DNA from: Arthrobacter rhombi
Lineage (GTDB): Bacteria > Actinomycetota > Actinomycetes > Actinomycetales > Micrococcaceae
Direction: 5' to 3'
Length of the DNA stretch: 64,000 bases
Assembly (NCBI RefSeq): GCF_900163545.1
Contig: NZ_FUHW01000038.1
Coordinates: forward strand, 186,001 to 250,000
Shown here: piece after piece, positions 36,466-45,337 of the stretch
Numbering within the stretch: the stretch's first letter is position 1
Layout of the letters: each line of letters begins with the position of its first letter
Made by a program: the position numbers and the translations under genes
Notes under the pieces: generated by a model
What the model saw: only the letters and a program-made list of their open reading frames with translations
The model's database searches: none
What the model was told of the DNA's origin: nothing

Positions 36466-37470
36466 TTGCCCGGGACCGACCCGCTCGAATCCACCCGCAT
36501 CATCCGTGGTGAGCTCGGCGCACCCCATCTTCCGCATCTGATCCAGTTGCCCGATCGGGGGGTCGGATCAGATGCCCTGGGCCGCACCGCCAGCCTTTTG
36601 ACCGAGCTGTACGTCGACGTCCAACCCCATGGTTGGCGTCTAACCGACCGGCCCGGCCGGGACTACCGTCGCGCCGTATCGGCCCTGGGCACCGATCTGG
36701 GCGTATTGGGCGATGTCATTGGAACCGCAGGAAACGCTCCGGGCGCCCTGAAGGTCCAGCTGCGGGGTCCCCTCTCCCTCTCCGCGGGAATCTCTTTGCA
36801 CCACGGGGAAAAAATCCTTTCCGACGTCGGCGCCCGACGAGACCTGGCCGATTCCTTGGCCGACGGGGCAGTAAAACATGTCCATGACGTCCAGCGGGTC
36901 ACCGGTGCCACCCCGCTGACCGTGGTCGTGGAAGAGCCGGAAGCCGCCGCGGTCCTCGGCGGTGCGGTCCCCACCGCCAGCGGGTATAGGAACCTGCGGG
37001 CCGTGGACCGGCAGGAAGCAGCCAAACACTGGAAGGGCCTCGTCCAAGGACTGCGCGAGGCCGGGGCGGAAACCGTGGTCCTGGCCCCGGGGACCGGATT
37101 CCCCGCGGGAGGCCCCTCCTGGCCCGAACTGATCACCGACTCCCTCGCCGCGGGTTTTGACACCGTCTGCCTCGACGGGCAACGCGCCGAGCTGGCCGCC
37201 TGGGAACGCTGCGCGGAACTCGTGGACCAGGGCGGCCAGCTCTGGCTCGAAACCCTGAACCCTGAGCAGGAACTGCTGGGAGTGAAGGCAGCAGTGCAGG
37301 CGGTCCACCGACGCTTCCGCATGCTGGGACTGCCGGATGCCCTGCTCGGCGCGGTGACCCTCATGCCGGCGCCCGGCTTGGAAACGACCACTCCCGAGAC
37401 CACCCGGCGGGTGCTGCGCCGGATCACGCAGACGGCCGAGGCCCTGGACCAGGTCCGGCTGGGCGGTTGA
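36466..37470 (+). CDS. MetE-like (cobalamin-independent methionine synthase family) protein
   Basis: 334 aa from TTG 36466. It resembles Rv3015c and the C-terminal barrel of MetE (GDVIGTAGNAPGALKVQLRGP, ETLNPEQELLGVKAAV). The family motif T-G-x-G-x-L-P-G-T-D appears to begin earlier in the same frame (A-T-G-Q-G-P-L-P-G-T-D, from about 36448), before any standard start. Either CTG 36433, overlapping the chorismate mutase stop as CTGA, is used, or a base has been lost near 36446, since GTG 36440 would then be in frame. The MetE zinc ligands are not evident. Function unknown. Confidence 0.75.
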   Translation: MPGTDPLESTRIIRGELGAPHLPHLIQLPDRGVGSDALGRTASLLTELYVDVQPHGWRLTDRPGRDYRRAVSALGTDLGVLGDVIGTAGNAPGALKVQLRGPLSLSAGISLHHGEKILSDVGARRDLADSLADGAVKHVHDVQRVTGATPLTVVVEEPEAAAVLGGAVPTASGYRNLRAVDRQEAAKHWKGLVQGLREAGAETVVLAPGTGFPAGGPSWPELITDSLAAGFDTVCLDGQRAELAAWERCAELVDQGGQLWLETLNPEQELLGVKAAVQAVHRRFRMLGLPDALLGAVTLMPAPGLETTTPETTRRVLRRITQTAEALDQVRLGG

Positions 37471-37502
37471 GCCCCACAGGTGAAGGAAAGCGTGGACACC
37501 GG

Positions 37503-38015
37503 ATGCTAGCGAGCCTCAGCCTTCCGAGCACTCTTCGGGCCCCCGGGGGCGTCCTGACCCTACGCCGCGCGCAGATGGAAGATGTACCGGCTCTCATGGA
37601 GCTCTTGGCCGATGACGGGCTCAGCGCCTCCCGGGGTGATGGGGGCCGCGGCCACGACCCGACGCCCTACAGGGTGGCGTTGCAGGCCATCATGGAGGAC
37701 CCCGGCAACGACGTCATCCTCGCCGAGGACCCGGAGGGCAGTGCCGTGGCAACCATGCAGCTCACCCGGACCCCGGGCCTGGCCCGCCGCGGCAGCACCC
37801 GGCTGCTCGTGGAGGCGGTGCGGGTGGACAGCGGGCATCGGTCCGCGGGTATCGGTTCCGCGATGATGCACTGGGTCATCGAGACGGCCGCTCCCGCCCT
37901 GGGTGCCTCCCTGGTCCAGTTGACCTCAGACGCCTCCCGGGCAGAAGCCCACCGGTTCTATGAACGGTTGGGATTCGTCGGTTCGCATATCGGTTTCAAA
38001 TACCGGCTGTCCTAG
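37503..38015 (+). CDS. GNAT family N-acetyltransferase
   Basis: 170 aa from ATG 37503 (a TTG at 37467 overlapping the previous stop is also in frame). It has the GNAT core with acetyl-CoA motif VDSGHRSAGIGSAMMHWVIE and the C-terminal HRFYERLGFVGSHIGFKY. The acceptor substrate is unknown. Its TAG stop overlaps that of the convergent phosphotransferase at CTAG. Confidence 0.85.
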   Translation: MLASLSLPSTLRAPGGVLTLRRAQMEDVPALMELLADDGLSASRGDGGRGHDPTPYRVALQAIMEDPGNDVILAEDPEGSAVATMQLTRTPGLARRGSTRLLVEAVRVDSGHRSAGIGSAMMHWVIETAAPALGASLVQLTSDASRAEAHRFYERLGFVGSHIGFKYRLS

Positions 38016-39043
38016 GCCTGATCGTGGCTGCCGAACCTCAGGGCCAGCAGTTCCAGCGTCTGGAGGGCACAGAGCTGTTGGTGGCTGCGCAGGTTCGGGC
38101 TGGTGGGCAGTGGCTCACGGGTGCCCGTGGCCGCGTAGTAGATGAACAGAGCGGATAACCACGTGTCGAGGTCAGCGGCGTCGGCTGTGGACGTCAGCTC
38201 CCAGGAGGCGATCTCCTGAAGGTCCATACCGCCGTCGTGCATCTGGGGCCAGAGGACCACCCAATCGGCCCAGCCCGGGCCGCTGGCCAGGAAGTTCCAA
38301 TCACAAATCCACGCGGTGCCCGCGGGGAAACCGCAGGACGGTGCACTGGAGATGAGCACGTTATCGGCGCGCAGGTCGTTGTTCAGCGGGACGGGACCGT
38401 GCAGTGCGGTCTCGATGCGGGAGGCGGCCTGCAGGATGGACCTGGCCAGTTCGTCACCGGATGGCCCAGTGAACCAGGAGGGCAGATAGTCGGGGCGCCT
38501 GCCGATATCCAGGACCAGATGACCCCCGTCTAGTTCGGAGATTCCGGCGGCCCATTGCTCTTCGAGGAGTTCAAGGGCGGGCAACGCTCCGGCAGCGTTC
38601 TCCAGCAGCCGGTTGGTGAGCAGACAACTGTCATGGATGGCCCGGGCATCGGAGAGGGTCCACGGTGCGCCGGGCATCCACCCGTCCAGAGCCGTGGTGG
38701 CGAAAACCCGCCACCCGGCCAGGACATCATCTTCGACGAGCTGCGGGATCGGGGCCCCCGGGGGGAGTGCCGCCAGCACCTCGACCTCGCGGGCATAGGC
38801 CGGGGCGATGTGCGGATCATCCACCGGGATGGCCTTCGCGAAGAGCGGACGCGGGCCACGCAGTACGGCGGCAAACCCGTGGGTGAAACCACCGCCAGCG
38901 ATTTCGACGGCATCGATGCGTCCACCGACCCAGTCGCTCAGCAAGTCCCTGACGGGAGCGGGAAGGTCCAGCCAGCCGGGACGGCGGGCCGTAGAGGTGT
39001 AATCCAGCCCCGCTGCCGGGGCGGAAACCTTGTCATTGCGCAT
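38012..39043 (-). CDS. APH-like phosphotransferase
   Basis: 343 aa from ATG 39043 (GGTGG upstream; ATG 39055 possible). A kinase-like fold with FAKAIPVDDPH at the Lys region and the catalytic loop NNDLRADNVLI, which has Asn in place of the usual His and Gly but keeps Asp and the second Asn. The metal site is ICDWNFLASGPGWADW. A TACGGT at 39087-39092 on the minus strand may be its -10. It may be an active small-molecule kinase or a divergent one. The last four bases overlap the GNAT stop. Confidence 0.78.
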   Translation of the reverse strand: MRNDKVSAPAAGLDYTSTARRPGWLDLPAPVRDLLSDWVGGRIDAVEIAGGGFTHGFAAVLRGPRPLFAKAIPVDDPHIAPAYAREVEVLAALPPGAPIPQLVEDDVLAGWRVFATTALDGWMPGAPWTLSDARAIHDSCLLTNRLLENAAGALPALELLEEQWAAGISELDGGHLVLDIGRRPDYLPSWFTGPSGDELARSILQAASRIETALHGPVPLNNDLRADNVLISSAPSCGFPAGTAWICDWNFLASGPGWADWVVLWPQMHDGGMDLQEIASWELTSTADAADLDTWLSALFIYYAATGTREPLPTSPNLRSHQQLCALQTLELLALRFGSHDQA

Positions 39044-39114
39044 CCATTCCACCATTCTGGGATCGGGTCCACGGGCCCGCCGACACACCGTATACCGCTT
39101 CGGGAGGCACCACC

Positions 39115-39690
39115 ATGGCCGACGTCGTTCTATTCCACCACGCATTGGGGCTGACCCCCGGCATCGAGGGGTTCGCCGAACTCCTGCGGGCCGGGGGACA
39201 TACAGTACACACCCCGGACCTCTTCGACGGACACAGCTTTGACACCATCGACGAGGGAGTGGCCCACGCTTCGAAGATCGGCTTCGGGGAACTGGTGGGC
39301 CGCGGTACCCGGGCGGCGGAGGAGCTCGGACCCGAACTGGTCTACGCGGGATTCTCCTGGGGTGTCCTCCCGGCCCAGAAACTAGCGCAGACGCGTCCCG
39401 GGGCGGCCGGGGCTCTCTTCTTCTCCTCCTGTGTACCCGTCACCGAGTTCTCGCCCAGCTGGCCCGCAGCGGTCCCGGTACAAATCCATGCCGCAGAAGA
39501 GGACCCGTATTTCATCGACGGCGGCGATCTCGAAGCAGCCCGCGACCTGCTCGCCCACGCTCCGGTAGCCGAGATGTTCCTCTACCCGGGAGGTGGCCAC
39601 CTGTTCACCGACTCCTCCACTGCCGAGTACGACGCCGGGGCGACGGATACGCTGCTGGCCCGGGTCTTGCAGTTCCTTGGCTCCCACTGA
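39115..39690 (+). CDS. Dienelactone hydrolase-like alpha/beta hydrolase
   Basis: 191 aa, short for dienelactone hydrolase (usually ~230). The nucleophile elbow is GFSWG (Ser81), whereas true dienelactone hydrolases use Cys. Likely triad partners are Asp in AAEEDPYFID and His in YPGGGHLFTD. RBS GGGAGG. The substrate is unknown; an esterase role is more likely than dienelactone hydrolysis. Confidence 0.85.
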   Translation: MADVVLFHHALGLTPGIEGFAELLRAGGHTVHTPDLFDGHSFDTIDEGVAHASKIGFGELVGRGTRAAEELGPELVYAGFSWGVLPAQKLAQTRPGAAGALFFSSCVPVTEFSPSWPAAVPVQIHAAEEDPYFIDGGDLEAARDLLAHAPVAEMFLYPGGGHLFTDSSTAEYDAGATDTLLARVLQFLGSH

Positions 39691-39718
39691 TCCCGGAGGC
39701 TGTTGTGGCCCCACCGGC

Positions 39719-39740
39719 CCACCCGATACCGGCCGGGTGG
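39719..39740. terminator. Hairpin between convergent genes
   Basis: CCACCCG/CGGGTGG, 7-bp stem with an 8-nt loop, in the 51-bp gap between the hydrolase and the DUF58 gene. No T-run. Confidence 0.45.
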
Positions 39741-39741
39741 T

Positions 39742-41034
39742 TCAAAGTCGCCCGGTGGCCTTGAGCCGGATGTAGGTGTCGGCCAGCAGGGGAGGGAGTT
39801 CCCACGGGGTGGCGTCAACGATTTCGGCGCCCACGGCACGCAGCTGGGTTTTCAACGCCTCCCGCTGCTGCAGGGTCCTGGCCGCGGCGGCCGCCCGGTA
39901 GACGGCACCAGCATCCGAGACATCGGCGGAACGTTCGTCCAGCACCGGGTCGCGCACGGCGGCGATCACCACCACATGTTGGGAGGTGAGCGCCGGCAAA
40001 ACGGGCAGCAGTCCCTCCTCCACGGCCCCGGAGTCCAACGCGGTCAGCAACACCAGTAGCGAGCGGTGCGTGGAGATGGCCCGAACTTGTGCCGGCAGAC
40101 CAGAAAAATCGGCTTCGATGAGTTCTGGCTCCAAGGGGGCCATCGCCTCGACCAACTGGTTGAGCATGACGGCCTTGGAGGCCGATTCGACCCTGGCCCG
40201 TGGCCTGCGGTCATAGGCCAGGAAGTCGACCCGGTCCCCACCGCGTTCGGCCAGCACTGCCAACAGGAGGGAAGCCTCGATTCCGGTGTCCAGACGTGGC
40301 TCGTCGGCCACCCGGGCCGCCGAGGTGCGGGAGGTATCCAGAACGATGACCACCCGACGGTCCCGTTCGGGACGCCACGTCCGCACCACGACGTTCTGCC
40401 GGCGCGCGGTGGCCCGCCAGTCGATGGAGCGCACGTCGTCGCCGCGGACGTAGTCGCGAAGCGAATCGAATTCGGTGCCGGCACCCCTGACCTGGATGGC
40501 CGCTCGCCCATCCAATTCGCGCAGGCGCTGGAGTTTGGAGGGCAAATGGCGTTTGGCGTGGAAGGGAGGCAACACCCGCAGGGTGCCTTCGCTGGAATGG
40601 GTGAGCTGACGGGCCGCCAGACCCATCGGCCCCGAGGACCTGACGGTGGTGTGGTGCACCGACAGATCGCCGCGGCGTACCGGTTGCAGGCCGATCGCGA
40701 AGGCCCGGCGCTCGCCGGCCGGCAAATCAACAACACGCCGGGTGTTCCTGGCCCCGGCGGAGGGCTGCCAGCCGTCGCGGACGAAACCCCGCAAGCGGCG
40801 TGCTCCGGCATTGCGCAGAAAGAGCTGGGCGGTGGCCGGCTCACCCAGGCGCACACTGCGCGGGATGGCCCGCTCAATGATCACCGACCGGGGTGAGGCG
40901 GCCAGCGAGATATCGAGTCCGGCCAGTGCCACCAGCACGCACAGGGTCACCACGATCGTCAGGACTCCGGGCCAGAGGATGACGGGCACCAACCCCGCCA
41001 GGGCCAGCCACACGAAACGGCGGTATAGGGCCAT
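39742..41034 (-). CDS. DUF58 (VWA-like) membrane protein
   Basis: 430 aa. Two membrane segments at the N-terminus (~residues 6-42) precede a beta-rich region and the DUF58 domain signature REYVRGDDVRSIDW-type (DSLRDYVRGDDVRSIDWRATAR), then a von Willebrand A-like fold starting VVIVLDTSR. It is the last gene of the MoxR operon, 8 bp after the ATPase. MoxR ATPases act with VWA/DUF58 partners in protein maturation or stress (family knowledge). Confidence 0.9.
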   Translation of the reverse strand: MALYRRFVWLALAGLVPVILWPGVLTIVVTLCVLVALAGLDISLAASPRSVIIERAIPRSVRLGEPATAQLFLRNAGARRLRGFVRDGWQPSAGARNTRRVVDLPAGERRAFAIGLQPVRRGDLSVHHTTVRSSGPMGLAARQLTHSSEGTLRVLPPFHAKRHLPSKLQRLRELDGRAAIQVRGAGTEFDSLRDYVRGDDVRSIDWRATARRQNVVVRTWRPERDRRVVIVLDTSRTSAARVADEPRLDTGIEASLLLAVLAERGGDRVDFLAYDRRPRARVESASKAVMLNQLVEAMAPLEPELIEADFSGLPAQVRAISTHRSLLVLLTALDSGAVEEGLLPVLPALTSQHVVVIAAVRDPVLDERSADVSDAGAVYRAAAAARTLQQREALKTQLRAVGAEIVDATPWELPPLLADTYIRLKATGRL

Positions 41035-41042
41035 GCCGTGCC

Positions 41043-42014
41043 CTAGCGGGGGACCGGCACGGTGGCCAGGATGGACTGCAGGACATCATCCGCTCCGACA
41101 CCGTCCATCTGGGCCTCGGGCCGCAGGGAGACCCGGTGACGCAGGCAGGGAAGGGTGAGGACCTTGACGTCGTCGGGGGCCACGAAATCACGGCCGGAGA
41201 GCCAGGCCCAGGCCCGCGAGGTGTTCAACAGGGCGGTCGCCCCACGCGGGGAGACGCCCAGCTGGAAGCTGGGGGCATTGCGGGTAGCCCGGGCGATATC
41301 GACGATATAGCCGATGACCTCCGGTGACACCGTCACCTGCGCCACGGCCCGGCGGGCTGCCGCCAGATCATCGGCACTGGCCACCGCACGGACCCCGGCT
41401 GCCGCCAGATCACGGGGGTCGAAACCGGCGCCGTGACGGCGGATGATCTCAATTTCGTCCTCGCGTTCGGGAAGATCCATGGTCAGTTTGAGCAGGAACC
41501 GGTCCAACTGGGCCTCGGGAAGCGGGTAGGTGCCCTCGTATTCGACGGGGTTCTGCGTCGCCGCCACAATAAACGGCTCGGGCAACAGGCGGCTGATCCC
41601 GTCCACGCTGACTTGACGCTCTTCCATGGCCTCCAGCAACGAGGCCTGCGTCTTGGGCGGGGTCCTGTTGATCTCGTCCGCGAGCATGATGTTGGTGAAC
41701 ACCGGGCCTTCGCGGAAGCTGAAATCGGCGGTGTTCGCGTCGTAGACCAGCGAACCGGTGACATCGCCAGGCATCAAATCGGGTGTGAACTGCACCCGTT
41801 TGGTATCCAGGTCGAGTGCTGCCGAGAGGGTGCGCACCATCAGGGTCTTCGCGACGCCGGGAACCCCTTCCAGGAGCACATGGCCCTGGGCCAGCAGGGC
41901 GATGAGGAGCCCGGTGACCGTGGCATCTTGTCCCACGACGGCCTTGGACACCTCGTGACGTACGTCCAATAGTGCTTGGCGGACCGTATCTGCCTCTTTG
42001 ACTTGTTCGCTCAC
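41043..42014 (-). CDS. MoxR-family AAA+ ATPase
   Basis: 323 aa from GTG 42014, which overlaps the upstream stop as GTGA. Walker A GVPGVAKT is at residues 50-57, and Walker B MLADEINRTPPKTQASLLEAM, EERQVSVDG, AATQNPVEYEGTYPLPEAQLDRF and the arginine-finger region follow. It is a cytoplasmic chaperone-like ATPase working with the DUF58 protein encoded next. Confidence 0.94.
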   Translation of the reverse strand: MSEQVKEADTVRQALLDVRHEVSKAVVGQDATVTGLLIALLAQGHVLLEGVPGVAKTLMVRTLSAALDLDTKRVQFTPDLMPGDVTGSLVYDANTADFSFREGPVFTNIMLADEINRTPPKTQASLLEAMEERQVSVDGISRLLPEPFIVAATQNPVEYEGTYPLPEAQLDRFLLKLTMDLPEREDEIEIIRRHGAGFDPRDLAAAGVRAVASADDLAAARRAVAQVTVSPEVIGYIVDIARATRNAPSFQLGVSPRGATALLNTSRAWAWLSGRDFVAPDDVKVLTLPCLRHRVSLRPEAQMDGVGADDVLQSILATVPVPR

Positions 42015-43204
42015 GGGATCCCGATCTCCTTTTCGACGGTATGCAATTCTTGGGCCCATTCGACCAGGCCGGCGTCGCCGGTGATCCGATCGGGGAAGTA
42101 GAGGCGGCGCAGGCGGGAGCCGGGGATCCCCGATTCCTTGGCGGCCGTGGCGACGATGTCATCGGCGCTGGAGACGTGTCCAAGCCGTAGATACCCGGCC
42201 AGGCGGTCCAAGGAGGCGGAACGCAGGGCGGCGACGGCAGCGTCGATGGCCTGCCCGTCCCGGTAGAGGCGCGCCCTGCCCTCGGCGGTCTCCGAAGCAG
42301 GGACGACGACGGGAAGCGGCTCGGTCACCAGTGGCCCGTCGCGGCGGGCCCTCCAGAGGATCGCGATGACTCCCACGAGCATCAGCCATCCGGTGGCAGG
42401 GGTGACCCAACCGGGCAGTAGTTCGAAGGGGTTTGCTGCCGGACCGGTGAACACCTGATCGGCAGCTGTGGGCTGATACCAGATCAGGTTCGGCTCGGCA
42501 CCCAGGGTGCGCAAAGCCAGCGGGGCATGGCCGAAGTCCAGCACATGGCCGTTGTCCAGAACAGCGGGATTCCCCAGAACCGTCGTCGTACCCTCCACGA
42601 CGTAACCATAAGCATCCTGGCCGGAGGTCCCGTAGGAGAAGCACCCGTGGGCGGCCCGGTACATTTTCCCGCCGGCGGCGGCCTCACGGGTTTCGTCGGC
42701 GGCCGGCACGGCACAGTGCGTGGCCACCGGAGAGTCGGTATCGGTCGGGACGACCCCTGCGGGCCGGACCGACGGGGCAAAGACACGAAGCTCCGCGAAA
42801 CCCGGTTCCACCAGCACCGCCTTCCCGGCGGCCTCATCCAGTTCGGTGAGCTGCTCCTGATTCAGGAACCCGCCCGCGTCGTGGAGTAACAACGTGGAAG
42901 CCCCGTCCCCTGCCCGTAAGGCTGCCAGGGCGTCATCGAATCCTTCTGGTTGTTCCACGGTGATGTCATGGTTCGCCAGGACTCGTGCCACGGCCTTCCC
43001 GCCGTCGGGTGCTGCATTTTGCGGACTCAGGACACGGGTGTCGTTCGGTCCATTGGCCACGGCATAGTAGATGGCCGCGAGCACGGCGAGGAGGGCAATG
43101 ACGATCCAGAGTCGCCAGGTCCGCCAGCGGCCCAGCCACACCGAACGGGCGGACTCCGGGCGCGGGGCCGTCAAGAGGCGTTCGCCGTCGTTCATTCGCG
43201 TCAT
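42011..43204 (-). CDS. DUF4350 membrane protein
   Basis: 397 aa. An N-terminal membrane segment (residues ~32-50) is followed by an outer domain resembling DUF4350 (SPQNAAPDGGKAVARVLANHDI, ALRAGDGASTLLLHD). A second segment follows (TGWLMLVGVIAILWRARR), then a cytoplasmic helical tail. It is overlapped at both ends (ATGA with the DUF4129 gene, GTGA with moxR), so it is strictly part of this operon. Confidence 0.85.
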   Translation of the reverse strand: MTRMNDGERLLTAPRPESARSVWLGRWRTWRLWIVIALLAVLAAIYYAVANGPNDTRVLSPQNAAPDGGKAVARVLANHDITVEQPEGFDDALAALRAGDGASTLLLHDAGGFLNQEQLTELDEAAGKAVLVEPGFAELRVFAPSVRPAGVVPTDTDSPVATHCAVPAADETREAAAGGKMYRAAHGCFSYGTSGQDAYGYVVEGTTTVLGNPAVLDNGHVLDFGHAPLALRTLGAEPNLIWYQPTAADQVFTGPAANPFELLPGWVTPATGWLMLVGVIAILWRARRDGPLVTEPLPVVVPASETAEGRARLYRDGQAIDAAVAALRSASLDRLAGYLRLGHVSSADDIVATAAKESGIPGSRLRRLYFPDRITGDAGLVEWAQELHTVEKEIGIP

Positions 43205-43881
43205 CGTGGCACCACCAACCCCGGCGTTGTCGGGGCGGCACCGGGGGTGGCGGTGGAGAGCTGCTCCTCGAGTTCGGCCAGCCAGCGGACGTCTTCGGCG
43301 GTGGGCTCATGATGGCCGTAATGCACCGTGTTGAAGAGCGTCGCTGCCGCGTGCAGCGCCGATGCCATCTCGCCGAAGGCCAGCCCGAGTGACGTGGAGA
43401 CCTCGCTGGCGGTGCGTCCGGGTTGGGGGTCCAGCAGGGTGCGTTCCTCGGCCCGGGCCAGCAGGGCGCGGAAGCGTTCGAGTACGGCGGTGGCATAGTC
43501 GGCAGCGAGGAAGGCACGATCTGCCCGACGCCGGTAGTCCTGGGCGCTGAGCGAAGCATCCAGGTCCACGGCTGCACCTGCCGTTTGCGCCCGACGGGCC
43601 CGGCGTTGCAGGCGGGGACGGGCGAAGAGGATGATCAGCGTGATGACGATCGCCAGGGCGAGCAGGACCACCAGCCACCCCAGATTCGGGGTCAGCGCAT
43701 TCAACGACTCCACCCATTGGAGGAAGTCGCCCCACACCTGTTTCAGGAAGACCACGATGGGGTTCGGCAACGCCCGGGCATACTCCTGCCGGGCCAGCTC
43801 CTGGATCAGGTCGCCGGTGGCTTCGTCCCGATCAGGAAAATAGGTCAGGGCCTGCAGGTGGCTGGGGAGTAGCGGGGACAT
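43201..43881 (-). CDS. DUF4129 membrane protein
   Basis: 226 aa from ATG 43881, 4 bp after the preceding stop. One membrane segment (LGWLVVLLALAIVITLIILFA) is followed by a DUF4129 domain (YRRRADRAFLAADYATAVLERFRALLA, then RTASEVSTSLG). DUF4129 proteins are regularly found with MoxR/DUF58. Function unknown. Confidence 0.85.
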   Translation of the reverse strand: MSPLLPSHLQALTYFPDRDEATGDLIQELARQEYARALPNPIVVFLKQVWGDFLQWVESLNALTPNLGWLVVLLALAIVITLIILFARPRLQRRARRAQTAGAAVDLDASLSAQDYRRRADRAFLAADYATAVLERFRALLARAEERTLLDPQPGRTASEVSTSLGLAFGEMASALHAAATLFNTVHYGHHEPTAEDVRWLAELEEQLSTATPGAAPTTPGLVVPR

Positions 43882-43885
43882 CGGG

Positions 43886-45190
43886 TCAGTTGCCCGCCGG
43901 GTATCCGGGGTTATATCCGCTTGTGGCGACGCTCGGCAGCCCGGGGATCGGGGCATCGACGCCGCTATCGAATTCCCGCAGCAAGGTCATATCGAAGCCG
44001 TGACGACGGATCCGCAGATCGGTGTAGAGCAGCGTGGTGACCGAACATTCGTAGGCGAAGCCCAGCCCCGTGGCGATGGCCGTGAGAATCGTGGTGACGA
44101 AGCTGATCTTCACCAATAGGCCGACAGCCGCCGCAGGATCGTCGGGGGCCAGGAATCCTCCCAGCATCCCGGCGATCATGCTCAGCGGGGAGGTGATGAG
44201 GCTGGCGATGATCCCCACGATGATGCCGGTCAGCAGCAGGATCCCCAAGCACCTCCACCAGGAGGACTTCACGAGGCTGAAGGATCTGGCCATGGCCGCC
44301 AGGGGCCGCAGATCCTCCGCCACGAGGGCATGGACGGTGAACGTCAGCTTGATCGACACCCAGATCGCCGTGGGGATGGCCACGACCAGAACGATGGCGG
44401 CGGTGGTGAAGGTGGCTGCCGTGCTGGCATTGAAAGCCACCACGGCGACGATGCCGGCGCAGAGGGCCAGGGCAGCGATTCCGGCGATCAGGAACAGCAG
44501 GGCGACGAGCAGGATCCTGCCGATGGAGGGGCGCAAGATCCTGAGGGCCTGACCAAACCGGGTCTTGCGGTTCAGCGTTGCGCGCAGCACGGGAATGGTG
44601 ATCGCACCTTGGACAATGAGCAGGAGGAAAACCGAGAGGAGTCCAGCCGCCAAACTGCCGCCGACCATGGTGACCAATGACCCCGTCAGTGCGGTGAAAT
44701 CGGGTTCGGCACTTTCCACGAAGGAGGGGTCGGCGATGGCGGAGAACAGCGGAATGGCCACGAGTGCGCTGATGGTCCCGACGAAGAGTTGAACGATCAC
44801 CGATAAGCCCAAGGTGGATCCTGCATTACGGCGGATGGCCTGGAAAGCGCCGTCGAGCATGTCCCCAAAGCCGAGCGGGCGTAGCGGGACGACCCCCGGT
44901 TTCGGCGGGGGGACATAACCGTACGGGCCCGCCGGAGGCATTCCTTGTCCGGGCGGGGGCATCCCCGGACCGGGGGCCGCTTGGCCTCCCCAGGAACCGG
45001 TAGCCGATCCGCCCCACCCCTGGCCTGGAGGGGCACCCCAACCCTGTCGTGGCGGGTTCTGCCAGCTGGGAGCCACCGGCGGTTCGAAACCCCCGGGGGC
45101 CGCGGGATGGGCGGCAGCATCCGGTTCTCCCGCGTCGCGACCGGTCTCGGAACCGGGGCGCTCGTCGGGATTGGGTGGGTTTTCAGTCAT
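43886..45190 (-). CDS. Polytopic membrane protein, GDPD membrane-domain like
   Basis: 434 aa. The first ~100 residues are Pro/Gly/Gln/Trp-rich (GQGWGGSATGSWGGQAA). Then come PLRPLGFGDMLDGAFQAIRR, the usual entry of the glycerophosphodiester-phosphodiesterase membrane domain family, and about six membrane segments. No catalytic phosphodiesterase domain is present. It is the first gene of the five-gene MoxR operon and divergent from mtrA. RBS AGGGGC. Confidence 0.8.
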   Translation of the reverse strand: MTENPPNPDERPGSETGRDAGEPDAAAHPAAPGGFEPPVAPSWQNPPRQGWGAPPGQGWGGSATGSWGGQAAPGPGMPPPGQGMPPAGPYGYVPPPKPGVVPLRPLGFGDMLDGAFQAIRRNAGSTLGLSVIVQLFVGTISALVAIPLFSAIADPSFVESAEPDFTALTGSLVTMVGGSLAAGLLSVFLLLIVQGAITIPVLRATLNRKTRFGQALRILRPSIGRILLVALLFLIAGIAALALCAGIVAVVAFNASTAATFTTAAIVLVVAIPTAIWVSIKLTFTVHALVAEDLRPLAAMARSFSLVKSSWWRCLGILLLTGIIVGIIASLITSPLSMIAGMLGGFLAPDDPAAAVGLLVKISFVTTILTAIATGLGFAYECSVTTLLYTDLRIRRHGFDMTLLREFDSGVDAPIPGLPSVATSGYNPGYPAGN

Positions 45191-45241
45191 GGCGTTGGTG
45201 CCCCTAGCATCGCGTCAGTGTCGGGACCAGCCTAACGGGAT

Positions 45242-45270
45242 GCGGTGCGCCGCTGCAGGGGGCGCACCGC
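45242..45270. promoter_or_regulatory. Perfect inverted repeat upstream of mtrA
   Basis: GCGGTGCGCC, 9-nt spacer, GGCGCACCGC: a perfect 10-bp inverted repeat ending 7 bp before the likely -10 of mtrA, in the divergent intergenic region. Candidate operator or leader hairpin. Confidence 0.45.
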
Positions 45271-45277
45271 TGACCCC

Positions 45278-45283
45278 TATAGT
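45278..45283 (+). promoter_or_regulatory. -10 element of mtrA
   Basis: TATAGT, 54 bp before ATG 45338. The -35 position falls inside the inverted repeat at 45242-45270. Confidence 0.45.
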
Positions 45284-45337
45284 GGGGGGCAGGTTCAAAG
45301 AGACACCAGTGAGACGTTCAGACGGAAAAGGGGTGCC

